Below, one piece after another: positions 58,001 through 64,000 of a DNA stretch of 64,000 nucleotides; position 1 is the first letter of the stretch; every line of letters begins with the position of its first letter. Position numbers and translations under genes: made by a program. Source of the stretch: Sipunculus nudus (taxonomy: Eukaryota; Annelida; Sipuncula; Golfingiida; Sipunculidae); contig CM049320.1 in the NCBI GenBank assembly GCA_026874595.1, positions 6,143,464-6,207,463 of the forward strand, read 5' to 3'. The notes below the pieces were generated by a model that worked only from the letters and a program-made list of their open reading frames with translations, had not been told where the DNA came from and made no database searches.

Positions 58001-60881
58001 ACTATTGTTACATTCGCGTGACGGGTATATAAACTCCAGCCAAATATTAGGTTAAACACTTGTGTGATGTACGCAACTGGTCGTAAGTACTATTCAGTGT
58101 GACTGCAAGTGAAAATTGTTGCTCATCCGCATATTTTCTAACAACTGTTGTGTCTCCAACTAGTTGCAAGTTGTCACAGCCCAGTGAGTTACAGCCTTAA
58201 CAGCCATCCTTTGTGTTCAGGTCCAGTGGATTTTGTTAACTTGAACCTTTCCTTAAGAAATAATATGATAATGACCTCCACCAGCAGGGTATGTGTTCAT
58301 ACCCATTATTGTGTGGGTTTGTTCACAACATAACTCATGCAATCATAAACGAAATCTCGGGAAATTTTCATGGCGTTTTATGGATTGGGTGAATGAAGAA
58401 TCAATTATATTTTGGTTTGGATCTGGTACATGATCCAGATTCAGGGACATCATCAAGGAATATTCACATATGTACAGTCACTTATGCATGAAAGATTATG
58501 GGACTATGGGCCGAATAAGTGAATGAAAATATGGTTTCAGGAGTATCCCTCAATTGGGACCCCCACATAGCAGAGGCTTGCATTTCTTACAATGTGAATC
58601 TTTAATCTTTTTTAGCTTTAGCTTAATATTTATTGGGTTGATAACATGGACCAGAACACTTTGTGTTAGTCGTTCACAACAGGAACAAGTAAAACCCTGT
58701 TGCATTTAAGTCAAACTGGATGACTGAAAAATTTTACACACTTGCTTTTCGAAAATAAAAGTTTTTTCTTGTTAATACCTGAACTGCACTTTGCAAGGAG
58801 AAATAGCTTATGACTTAGACACAAGTGAGGTATTTGACTCACTAGTGGTACACCCATACATTTGTATATGTCAGTGTCCTGTGACATCCAAGTTCAACGT
58901 GTATGCAAAATGGTAAGAACTTACTCCACAGAGATGCTGGCTTCATCCGGAGGCTGGACGGGAGTTGGTCCCTTCATCACAACAGACATTTGCGTCTCCG
59001 GACGGTTCTTTGAAGGTGGTGGTACTTTGCCTTTGGCACCTGGCTTTTTCTTCTGCAAAGAAACTCTCATTTGTTATACTTAACTCAAGCATGTCTTACA
59101 TTTGTTATTTTAAATTTTCTCGAAGTTAATCCAAGATATGATGATTAATATTTGAACAAGCCTCGAGATAATTCTACATAAATATTCTTCATTTATAAAC
59201 CCTAGCATCCTTGAAAACAAGTACTTTCTGTGTCAGTTTTAAATTTTGCTGTTCAGTTTTAAAACAACAACGCTATATTTTTAAGTATACCAATTGAATT
59301 CATACTGGGACATGTCAGATTTACTAGATGTTTGGTTCTGTTTAACCTACGACCCAACTGATTTGTCACCCTCTCATTTACCCAGTTCTATTTAATTTGT
59401 TTTTGTATACCCTCGATTGTCTGCCACCAACTTAACCTGTGGTCTTGATTTTGGCATAAGAGTGGGGTTATACAGTATATGATAGTGAATGAGAATGGGG
59501 AATCTATCATTTAGAGTAAGCTTAAGCTGGGATTCCATATCCTAAAACATACTGAGTATGTCAGACATTTTTTTTTAAGTTTTATTAAACGCTGAGGTAA
59601 GATTAAAACACTTCTGTTATGTAGACATATATATTATGAAAAGACTATGCTGAGTGGCTAGGTGTAAAGATAGAAGGGTCTAAATGTGCAAATATTAAAT
59701 ATGTATAAAATTGGTAACAGTATATTCCACGGTGGGGTGCCCATTAAAATTTGACAATATATTATGAACTGACAGATTAATTCCAAATGGATAGCTCCAA
59801 TGAAGAAATGGGGCATAGGCCTAATTTAATATTATGAATTTTAAGCCATGCCTTGCAAAATATTTAGGTAAAGCAATTAAATTAATATCAGTCTAATAAG
59901 TCTATTTTTTACAACATATCAAAACTCATTAGAAAGGTCATGGGTCACATGCTCAACCAACTACACTTTATAGCTCCTGATTGGTTGTTTAGTGTCATGA
60001 ATATTATAAAATGTTACTATCAAAGTGAGGTTGCCAACACATGACAGACACCATATGTCAATAGGTTAAATGTTTCAGAGGAACCAGAAGCATGCAAAAT
60101 ATAAATGTTGGTTTTTTTTATGAAGTTTTTACATCTCATAAAAGTATCCTCTAAGTGGGTGATAATATTTAAGTTTAAGAGGGTAATCACCAAATTTCAA
60201 TGGGCACCAACTAGTTGAACAGACTATATAGTACTGTTATCTTTTCATCACAGGTAGGGTAAACAAATTATCTCAGATTGTCTTGGGATTCAGGAATTAC
60301 CTTTTCATAAAGATGACATGAAGGGTACATGCTCATGAAGAGAAAATCAAATGTGTGTATTTTGTTAATTCAATTATCAATGATCTAGCTTTTGGATACA
60401 TATTTTCAGACCACATGGCTATTAGCATGTTGCTGATGCAGGCTTTACAGTTTCTATACTGAAATAAATCTGTGCTCCTACAAACAAAATGATGTATTCA
60501 TTTGATGAGTTGTTAAATCATTAGTGAAGCGAAGCAAAGCTTGTGGGTTACATTTTTAAAATGAAATGGTTTTAGTAAATATAAAATAAAATATAATTTT
60601 CTCATATTTTCAATCACTGGTCAATAAGGTAGAAAAGGAAACATACAAAGAATTTCTGAAACAAATCATTAAGAAATAAAAATGATGATTACTGATTGAG
60701 GAACTTTAAGATTAATCAATGTTTCAAAGTAAAAAGTATTACAAACAAAACAAGAAATAATTTCATTGATGTGGCAGATTAAAACAGACAAGATTTCCCT
60801 TAAAACTGAAGGAGAAAATGGTGGAATCATTTAAGGTGGGACCCAGAGTATTCAAACTTGACTTACATCCATTTCATTGAT
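39979..60881 (-). CDS. CFAP74: CFAP74, cilia- and flagella-associated protein 74 (3' part of gene)
   Basis: CFAP74/FAP74 belongs to the C1d projection of the ciliary central pair, with FAP46, FAP54 and FAP221, and helps control motility. In transcript order the exons are 60867-60881 (tentative), 58925-59052, 57603-57728, 54330-54519, 52974-53093, 52413-52568, 51830-51959, 50257-50322, 49764-49852, 49228-49393, 47998-48125, 41358-41426, 40865-40930 and 39979-40077. Every junction is phase-compatible and the joined frame is open for about 510-515 codons to TAA. ASH/MSP-type beta-sandwich signatures recur (FTGKFSSFVIPC, LYLEVHCPSIKPDLVV, SITVQNIS, LLVSFTP). Identification rests on VGTQNNNGQAVF, TVTFAPDHSSDHYSDG and VESLAVLPVEE, which fit my recollection of the CFAP74 C-terminus. 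Other ASH ciliary proteins (CFAP47, HYDIN, DLEC1) are less likely. The N-terminal two thirds is absent from the window. Confidence 0.85.
40498..40760. repeat. 63-bp tandem array (about 4 units)
   Basis: Units containing GTAATGATCCAGCATTCTG and ACATCATACAGAGGTCAAG repeat four times with almost no divergence. The 63-bp period is divisible by three, so an artefactual repetitive open frame appears on the minus strand. The array is in the intron about 100 bp after the donor of the exon at 40865-40930. Confidence 0.92.
40865..40930 (-). CDS. CFAP74: CFAP74 exon (66 bp)
   Basis: Acceptor TTTTCATCTTGCAG and donor GTAAGT bound 22 codons, phase 0-0, encoding GMIEAGTKRPITITWTPPQG. This is an ASH-type strand pair, with the (G)xxxxITxxWxPP signature used where these domains end. 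Confidence 0.85.
41155..41357. repeat. Tandem array of about 33 bp abutting a CFAP74 donor site
   Basis: Imperfect units with GATGAATATTCATCAGTATT then ACC repeat six to seven times up to the edge of the exon at 41358. Read on the gene strand, each unit starts AG|GTAATACTGATG, and the first unit is the exon's own donor (CCAAAG|GTAATA). Spacing is 28-38 bp with divergence. The core GAATATTC is palindromic. Confidence 0.85.
41358..41426 (-). CDS. CFAP74: CFAP74 exon (69 bp)
   Basis: Acceptor TTTTATAATACAG and donor GTAATA bound 23 codons, phase 0-0. It encodes NGEWVFDNLGPIQAQGFNID then PPK, typical of the short linker strands between ASH domains (W.FDNL, F.I.P.KG across the next junction). Confidence 0.85.
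41427..47997 (-). other. Large CFAP74 intron (6.6 kb)
   Basis: The longest CFAP74 intron. I see no exon on either strand and none of the Helitron or TAGCTCA families. Short features include an AT-rich GATGAAAAT-type repeat at about 42220-42300 and a CACCATGACTATCACCA-type stretch near 43580-43650. The rest is featureless to me. Confidence 0.5.
47998..48125 (-). CDS. CFAP74: CFAP74 exon (128 bp)
   Basis: Acceptor CTGTTCTTACAG and donor GTGAGC bound 128 bp, phase 1 to 0. It encodes MKAPPIPLLVTLHSVSKE then ATKEIFVGCVRTMAVSQKK. The PxPLLVTL and IFVGCVRT strands fit the C-terminal CFAP74 domain order. Confidence 0.88.
49228..49393 (-). CDS. CFAP74: CFAP74 exon (166 bp)
   Basis: Phase 0 to 1. It encodes SVIVGVCCSRQEEAHVFRLH then GEAKPHIMYLMPG and VESLAVLPVEELDE. 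The HxFRLxGEAxPHxMYL segment is the last strand pair of an ASH domain. The acceptor is taken as CCAGCCAG before TCAGTTATAG. This keeps the phase, but its pyrimidine tract is weak, so the first few codons are less certain. The donor GTAGGT is good. Confidence 0.85.
49764..49852 (-). CDS. CFAP74: CFAP74 exon (89 bp)
   Basis: Acceptor TTCTTTACAG and donor GTAAGT, phase 1 to 0. It encodes ASKEITVTFAPDHSSDHYSD then GVRIELFTQ, the canonical ASH middle (ITVTFxPDH...YSDxxxIELF). It is among the exons most diagnostic of CFAP74. Confidence 0.92.
50257..50322 (-). CDS. CFAP74: CFAP74 exon (66 bp)
   Basis: Acceptor TTTTCACCCATAG and donor GTTTGT, phase 1-1. It encodes TQNNNGQAVFDCVPAEGIIA then A, with the preceding junction giving VGTQNNNGQ. 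VGTQNxNGQ..F...P.EG.I.PG is a pattern I associate with CFAP74. Confidence 0.9.
51578..51592. promoter_or_regulatory. Perfect ERE-type palindrome (AGGTCAnnnTGACCT)
   Basis: AGGTCACAGTGACCT is an exact inverted repeat of two AGGTCA half-sites with a 3-bp spacer, the consensus estrogen-receptor element. It lies in a CFAP74 intron inside a repeat-derived stretch whose relatives at 38448 and 56775 read GGTTGCAGTGACCT and GGTAACAGAGACCT. It may have arisen by mutation of the repeat, and no function is shown. Confidence 0.4.
51830..51959 (-). CDS. CFAP74: CFAP74 exon (130 bp)
   Basis: Acceptor CTGTTTCAG and donor GTAAGA, phase 0 to 1. It encodes IMNTSKLSIQYSIKLDSQSL then a basic, Ser-rich loop and DFIRRDAKSKTLVG. 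F.(I/L).N.S.L.I.YSI.LDS continues the ASH domain begun in the previous exon. Confidence 0.9.
52413..52568 (-). CDS. CFAP74: CFAP74 exon (156 bp)
   Basis: Acceptor AAATGTTTCAG and donor GTAAAG, phase 0-0. It encodes FQEVLEVKCGLSTLHVTLKG then RGVSPMVSLSVDKGQMDMGA and EYKEETFK. The F.E.LE......L.V.L.GRG..P signature closes one ASH domain and opens the next (DKG.MDMG.V..GEY). Confidence 0.93.
52974..53093 (-). CDS. CFAP74: CFAP74 exon (120 bp)
   Basis: Acceptor TTTGACCAG and donor GTCAGT, phase 0-0. It encodes LGSSVLDTAGPFQLLNALRM then LPPDASHTLLVSFTPHKGQV. The donor was chosen because KGQV then joins FQEVLEV of the next exon, restoring the G.(F/V)xExL ASH motif. Reading on through the donor stays open for 21 codons, so it is not forced by a stop. 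Confidence 0.88.
53755..54185 (+). repeat. Dispersed repeat with GTCCCCCGC...GGGGGACAT ends
   Basis: Starts TTTTTTGTCCCCCGCTTCC and runs into CTGTCCGTCTGTCTGTC. It ends with CGGGGGACATAAATGCCAC then AAATTTGCTTG. The CCCCCG/CGGGGG ends are inverted, and the GTCCGTC stretch is like that of the TAGCTCA family but the rest differs. It sits in a CFAP74 intron. Confidence 0.65.
54330..54519 (-). CDS. CFAP74: CFAP74 exon (190 bp)
   Basis: Acceptor CTTGTGTTTTCAG and donor GTAACT, phase 2 to 0. It encodes IHNTLYLEVHCPSIKPDLVV then ISNNGCTTTDFGDVSIGQDV and VKSITVQNISNKLLDVSFDM. TDFGDVSIGxxVxKSITVxNIS is a textbook ASH domain start. Confidence 0.94.
54867..56602 (-). mobile_element. Non-autonomous Helitron-like (Helentron-type) element H2
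   Basis: Read on the minus strand, it begins TATCTGCCAAAACAAAG and folds back through CTTTGTTTTGGCAGATAC. The following TACTATGTTTT and ACCGG match the start of element H1 at 16646. The 3' end has the hairpin GTAGTCG-CTTGT-CGGCTAC followed seven bases later by CTAG (54867-54870). A subterminal TTTTTGCGGATA pairs imperfectly with the 5' end. No protein is encoded. It lies in a CFAP74 intron and contains a 278-bp satellite. Confidence 0.8.
55080..56380 (-). repeat. 278-bp tandem array inside H2 (about 5 units)
   Basis: The marker GCAGACAAACAGAC or GCAGATGAACAGAT falls at 55128, 55405, 55684, 55961 and 56239, a period of 277-279 bp. Each unit carries GAGATATGAGCTTGGATGTC-type sequence and one or more GGTGGCGCCACC palindromes. 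The third and fourth units are almost identical, while the outer ones are more diverged. Confidence 0.9.
56605..57295 (-). repeat. Dispersed TAGC-type repeat, two internal units, minus orientation
   Basis: Two units of about 330 bp (from 56612 and from 56945) share GGTGGCKCCACCAGTCTGCA, GGATATGGGTAACAGAGACC and GATTTGTGCC. It ends in CGGACGGACAGACG and CTATAGCTCAGAAGACTTTC, GTCAGCTGGGCTAAAAA, the reverse of the TAGCTCAGCTGA/GTCCGTC head. It lies directly beside H2. Confidence 0.8.
57603..57728 (-). CDS. CFAP74: CFAP74 exon (126 bp)
   Basis: Acceptor TTCTGTTGTAG and donor GTAAGT, phase 2-2. It encodes SPEYAAAQASLMRQFTGKFS then SFVIPCYVASGSC and NPGALPY. FTGKFSxFVIPCYVASG is the closing strand pair of an ASH domain and agrees with the CFAP74 order. 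Confidence 0.92.
58925..59052 (-). CDS. CFAP74: CFAP74 exon (128 bp, Pro/Lys-rich linker)
   Basis: Acceptor GTTTCTTTGCAG and donor GTAAGT, phase 0 to 2. It encodes KKKPGAKGKVPPPSKNRPET then QMSVVMKGPTPVQPPDEASI. This is a basic, proline-rich linker followed by a strand leading into the next domain. Similarity is low, and it is included on splice-site strength and phase. Confidence 0.75.
59053..60866 (-). other. CFAP74 intron, no exon recognised
   Basis: AT-rich sequence with no open frame resembling CFAP74 on the minus strand and no named repeat. Short exons may be missed here. Confidence 0.5.
60867..60881 (-). CDS. CFAP74: Candidate 15-bp CFAP74 microexon
   Basis: A pyrimidine-containing acceptor (GAAAATATTTCAG) and a perfect donor (GTAAGT) enclose exactly five codons (INEMD), in phase with the next exon. 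No protein similarity can be judged at this length. It could be a chance pair of sites. Confidence 0.35.
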
Positions 60882-61072
60882 CTGAAATATTTTCATACAA
60901 ATAATAGGTTTACATTGATAAGCAGCAAGACACTGACTACATTAATGTCTGAAGCTCTGATTGTGAGGATTATCACAATTCAAACTAATTCTTGATTCAG
61001 AGTTCATGATTTGATCTATGTATAACTATTGTTCAATCAACACAGAATAAAAGCTTCTTATATTTTATAGAG

Positions 61073-61371
61073 CCCCCCCCCCATTCCCTCCCTGTGAATG
61101 GTGGTTTTGTTAGTAAACTGTTGTGAGCTTTTCTGTATTAATGAGAATTTTCTCTGTTAAAGTTTATATGCCAGAGTAAGCCAACCTTATTGGGCCTATT
61201 ATCGCCCATCCCGCCTCGTTCCCGTGTATCTAGGTCACACTTTCGTTTCCTGTAATCACATTTTTCGAAGGCGGAAGGAAGTGGACTGGGAGGGAGCATT
61301 GTTTGTAATACAGAAAAGCTCACAACAGTTTACTAACAAAACACCATTCACAGGGAGTGAATGGGGGGGGT
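61073..61371. repeat. Large hairpin: 65-bp inverted repeat with 170-bp spacer
   Basis: The left arm 61073-61139 (poly-C, ATTCCCTCCCTGTGAATGG, GTTAGTAAACTGTTGTGAGC, TTTTCTGTATT) is matched in inverse by 61307-61371, with very few mismatches. The arms end in poly-C and poly-G. It sits at the 3' side of the DIRS-like element and could be that element's terminal or complementary structure, or a separate fold-back element. Confidence 0.85.
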
Positions 61372-61599
61372 TTTATTACGTAAACATAATTGTGAGCTGT
61401 TTCTGTATTAATGAGAATAAAACAGATAAACCTTGGGGAGGGGACACCTACCTGGAACGACAGAATGAGGAGAACATCAGTGCTGGGATGGAGCAGGAGA
61501 AGACGTCCCTGCCAGAACAGACGTAGAAGGCAATGATGGCCCGGAAAACTGGAGGACCTCACCCACGGCAATCACAGGGCCCAAGGAATAAAGGCCCGA

Positions 61600-62411
61600 A
61601 GCTTGTAACTGAACATCCTTGAGATAAAAGCAGGTGAAGGTAGAAGGCGACTTCTAATAGCCTTTCTTGACCAGTTGATTTGGGGAAATCCCCGAGAAAT
61701 GGCCCAACGATGTAGAAAGAGCTCGAATGTCATAAGCCTTGATGTGAAGCTGATGTGAAGGTTGATGGCCGAGAAGCCGACGCATAGGCGGCGACAATAG
61801 TAGCTTTAACCCATGCACTAATGGTGATAGGGCTAATTTCTTTGTTTGAAGTGGTGACTTTCGTTGAAATAAACAACTTCTTGCACACCCCCTTAAAGAA
61901 TGAGTAGCTTGACGATAGTAACGTAAACCGAACCGGGCAATTTGTAGCCCCGTAACGGTACTGACCGTTAGGGAGGGCCGGAATGTGCCAAGCTGACGGA
62001 GGATCATTGAAATTTTGGTTCTTTCTATAAAAATCCGGAGGAAAATGAAGGGTGGCTGACGAACCATCGGCCGCAATTTGCGTGAATTTCGAATCCGCCA
62101 CTAGGGCATGAAGCTCAGAGCGGCGACCGGCAGACGCAAGAGCTAGGAGGAAACCGTTTTCTGAGACAAATGGAGAAGATGGGCCAAACGCAGGGGCTCA
62201 TAAGGGGGTTCTCGGAGGTGACGTAAGACAACGTCCAGGCGCCAGGAAGGTGCAACATAGCGAGGACGAGTCGCGCGGGCATGAACCCCTTGAGAAAATC
62301 CGTTACCAACAACTGATGAAGGACACGATCGTGACCTAGCGGACGGAGTTGGGACAGCAGGGCGGCACGATAGCCACGCAGAGACGGATAGGATAAATGT
62401 TTATCCTGCAT
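61600..62411 (-). pseudogene. DIRS-like tyrosine recombinase (frameshifted)
   Basis: The N-terminal core-binding part is seen at 62115-62411 (LSYPSLRGYRAALLSQL). The catalytic part is spread over two overlapping frames at 61654-62101. AYDIRALSTSLGHFSG stands where DIRS recombinases usually have an HxxR box, with His replaced by Tyr, and FTCFYLKDV near 61620 would hold the nucleophilic Tyr. An in-frame stop precedes that last motif. The mutations mark it as a dead copy. Confidence 0.75.
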
Positions 62412-62452
62412 TCAAAAACATGAAAAATCCAAAATCGCCGCAAGCGATGGAG

Positions 62453-63349
62453 CTAAAGGAGAGATTCCGCGGGTAGACGCCCAACCAGTGAAGAGACGCC
62501 ACCGGGAGTCATAGAGGCGGTCCGAAGAACGGCGACGGGGAGCCGAGGCAAGGAGAGCAGCCGGACTTGAAATGCCCTGATCCTTGAGGCGTCCGATGAG
62601 AGTACGCATGCGCACAGAGGGCACGACCAAAATGGGCGACGCGCTCGTGGGAACAAGGGAGATCGATCCTGAGTAGTAGAAGAAGCGGTGGTTGGGAGAG
62701 AAGCAAGCACCACAGAGGAAACCAGGGGGCCGCAGGATGAAACGGGAGGATGAGGAGGAGAGCCGTCTGTTCCGCACGGGACAAGCAGAGAAGGATACAG
62801 CGGATGAGATGAGGAACCGGAAACGCAAAGAGAAACCGGTGAGACAACACGGACGGCGATGTGTCGGGGAGACGGTCGCGAGGGTGACTTAGACGCGTCG
62901 CAGTAGGCTTGAGAACGGGGGGGACGCCCCAGACGAGTGAAAAGACTCAGAAAGACCGGGAGGGGAAGGATCACCGGCGGAGGAGGAGATGCAGGGTGAC
63001 GGGAAAAGGCGTCGACAAGAATGTTCGACACGCCCGGAAGATGAGACGCACGAATCGAGGCCCGGAGAGAGATGCACAGATCGAACAAGAGGTAGGTCTC
63101 CTGCATCAGTGAGGGAAACCGAGTACCAACCTGCCTGTATATATATGCCACGACCATCGTGTTGTCGGTCCGGACGAGAATGTGATGGCCGAGCAAGCGG
63201 GGGGACCAGCTGGAGATCGCACGACGGACGGCTCGAAGTTCCAGGACATTGATATGCAGGAGACGTTCCAACGGGGACCAGACCCCCCGAGGCGCTAAGA
63301 TCGGCCATATGGGCACCCCAACCAAGGAGAGACGCGTCGGTATACACAA
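62453..63349 (-). pseudogene. DIRS-like RNase H domain (frameshifted)
   Basis: The first catalytic Asp appears in YTDASLLGWGAHM (about 63300-63345) in one frame. The continuation WSPLERLLHINVLELRAV and VRTDNTMVVAYIYRQVG is in another. This gives the Asp-Glu-Asp series of RNase H. HLPGVSNILVDAFSRHP follows, as in gypsy and DIRS polyproteins. A frameshift near 63275 separates the parts. Confidence 0.8.
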
Positions 63350-63351
63350 TG

Positions 63352-64000
63352 CTATGGATTTCCTGAGAAAAAGGAACCCCCTGCAGGAGAAAGGGAAGGT
63401 TCAGCCAGGGACAGAGGGACCTCCAGGTGAGCTGAAACGGGAGGACTGTAGGACGAAGCGAGGTTAAACATAGAAGGCCGTGACGGCGCAGGAGAGACTG
63501 AACCAGACGAGGTATAGCCGAAAAGTGGCGGACCAGTTGAGAGTGCCGTGCAGAGAAGCCGCGGTCCTAGAGTCGACACGGTGCAACGCGAGAAAGGAAC
63601 GAATCTGCCTGCGTAGTTTGATAGCAAATTGCGCGGAAGAGACGCAGTGCCAGATGCAAAATCTAGCGTGACACCCAGAAACTGCAGGGACTGGGTGGGA
63701 TTGAGAAGGGATTTCTCCGCACTGACAAGAAAGCCAAGGTTCTGAAGTAAATCAAGAACCATGGAGCGATGAGTCAGTAAGAGAGAGCGATCGGCCACAT
63801 GGACAAGCCAATCGTCCAGAAAAGGGAGCACAGAAATGCCCCGTGAGCGGAGGTAACGCGTAACCGTGTGAACGAGCATGGTAAAAATCCAGGGGGCCAC
63901 ATTGATCCTGAATGGGAGGGCCCGGAATTGAAAAATGCGGTTCTTATATGTGAACCAAAGAAACAGTTGAGACGATGGATGGATTGGAACGTGAAAATAG
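63352..64000 (-). pseudogene. DIRS-like reverse transcriptase (partial)
   Basis: Open from the window edge to 63352 apart from frame breaks. Motifs: FTYKNRIFQFRALPF and APWIFTMLVHTV (fingers/palm entry), VLPFLDDWLV with the catalytic FLDD (in place of YxDD), then SLQFLGVTLDF (thumb-proximal). The N-terminal part of the domain is beyond the edge. The frame ends in a stop just before the RNase H segment. Confidence 0.85.

Larger units (their letters stand above)
61440..64000 (-). mobile_element. DIRS-like tyrosine-recombinase retrotransposon, decayed, truncated by window edge
   Basis: Read on the minus strand from the right edge, the order is reverse transcriptase, RNase H and tyrosine recombinase, the arrangement of DIRS-group retrotransposons. 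These integrate with a YR instead of an integrase. The region is clearly GC-richer than the rest of the window, consistent with a foreign insertion. Frameshifts separate the domains and internal stops occur, so the copy is not functional as read. A gag-like frame would lie beyond the right edge. The 3' limit near 61440 is approximate. Confidence 0.85.

Overview
This is an animal nuclear genome window: AT-rich, with long introns and a very heavy load of dispersed repeats. The repeat repertoire points to a lophotrochozoan, most likely a mollusc. It includes elements opening with a TAGCTCAGCTGA segment followed by runs of GTCCGTC, arrays rich in AGGTCAAAGGTCA, a tRNA-derived SINE, Helitron-like elements with internal satellites, and a DIRS-type retrotransposon. 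The species cannot be named from the sequence alone.

Two protein-coding genes can be reconstructed exon by exon, and they converge. On the + strand, 13103-35441 is DDB2, the lesion-recognition subunit of the UV-DDB complex. Ten exon positions join with no phase conflict into about 517 codons. On the - strand, from about 60.9 kb down to 39979, lie the last 14 to 15 exons (about 510-515 codons) of CFAP74, a protein of the ciliary central apparatus. Its 5' part lies beyond the window or was not found. The two stop codons are about 4.5 kb apart, and the genes have no evident functional link.

The most interesting gene-level feature is in DDB2. The exon for one propeller segment is present twice (24392-24540 and 25605-25750). 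Both copies have intact splice sites and identical phases, but including both would shift the frame, so the layout is that of mutually exclusive exons. Two introns also carry tandem arrays whose repeat unit starts at the 5' splice site itself (after DDB2 exon 7 and after a CFAP74 exon), so each array multiplies donor-like sites.

Layout: 1-6.5 kb shows no recognised gene. 6.57-9.45 kb is a DNA transposon with 70-bp terminal inverted repeats, flanked by an 8-bp duplication that overlaps the end of a piggyBac-like MITE. 9.5-13.1 kb holds further MITE copies and short duplications. 13.1-35.4 kb is DDB2, with introns filled by repeats, including a Helitron-like element at 16.6-19.0 kb that can be dated against a neighbouring empty site. 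35.4-40 kb is the spacer between the genes, also repeat-rich. 40-61 kb is CFAP74, with a second Helitron-like element at 54.9-56.6 kb on the opposite strand. 61.4-64 kb is a GC-rich, decayed DIRS-like retrotransposon (RT, RNase H and tyrosine recombinase) that runs off the right edge. No bacterial genes, CRISPR arrays or rRNA genes were seen.
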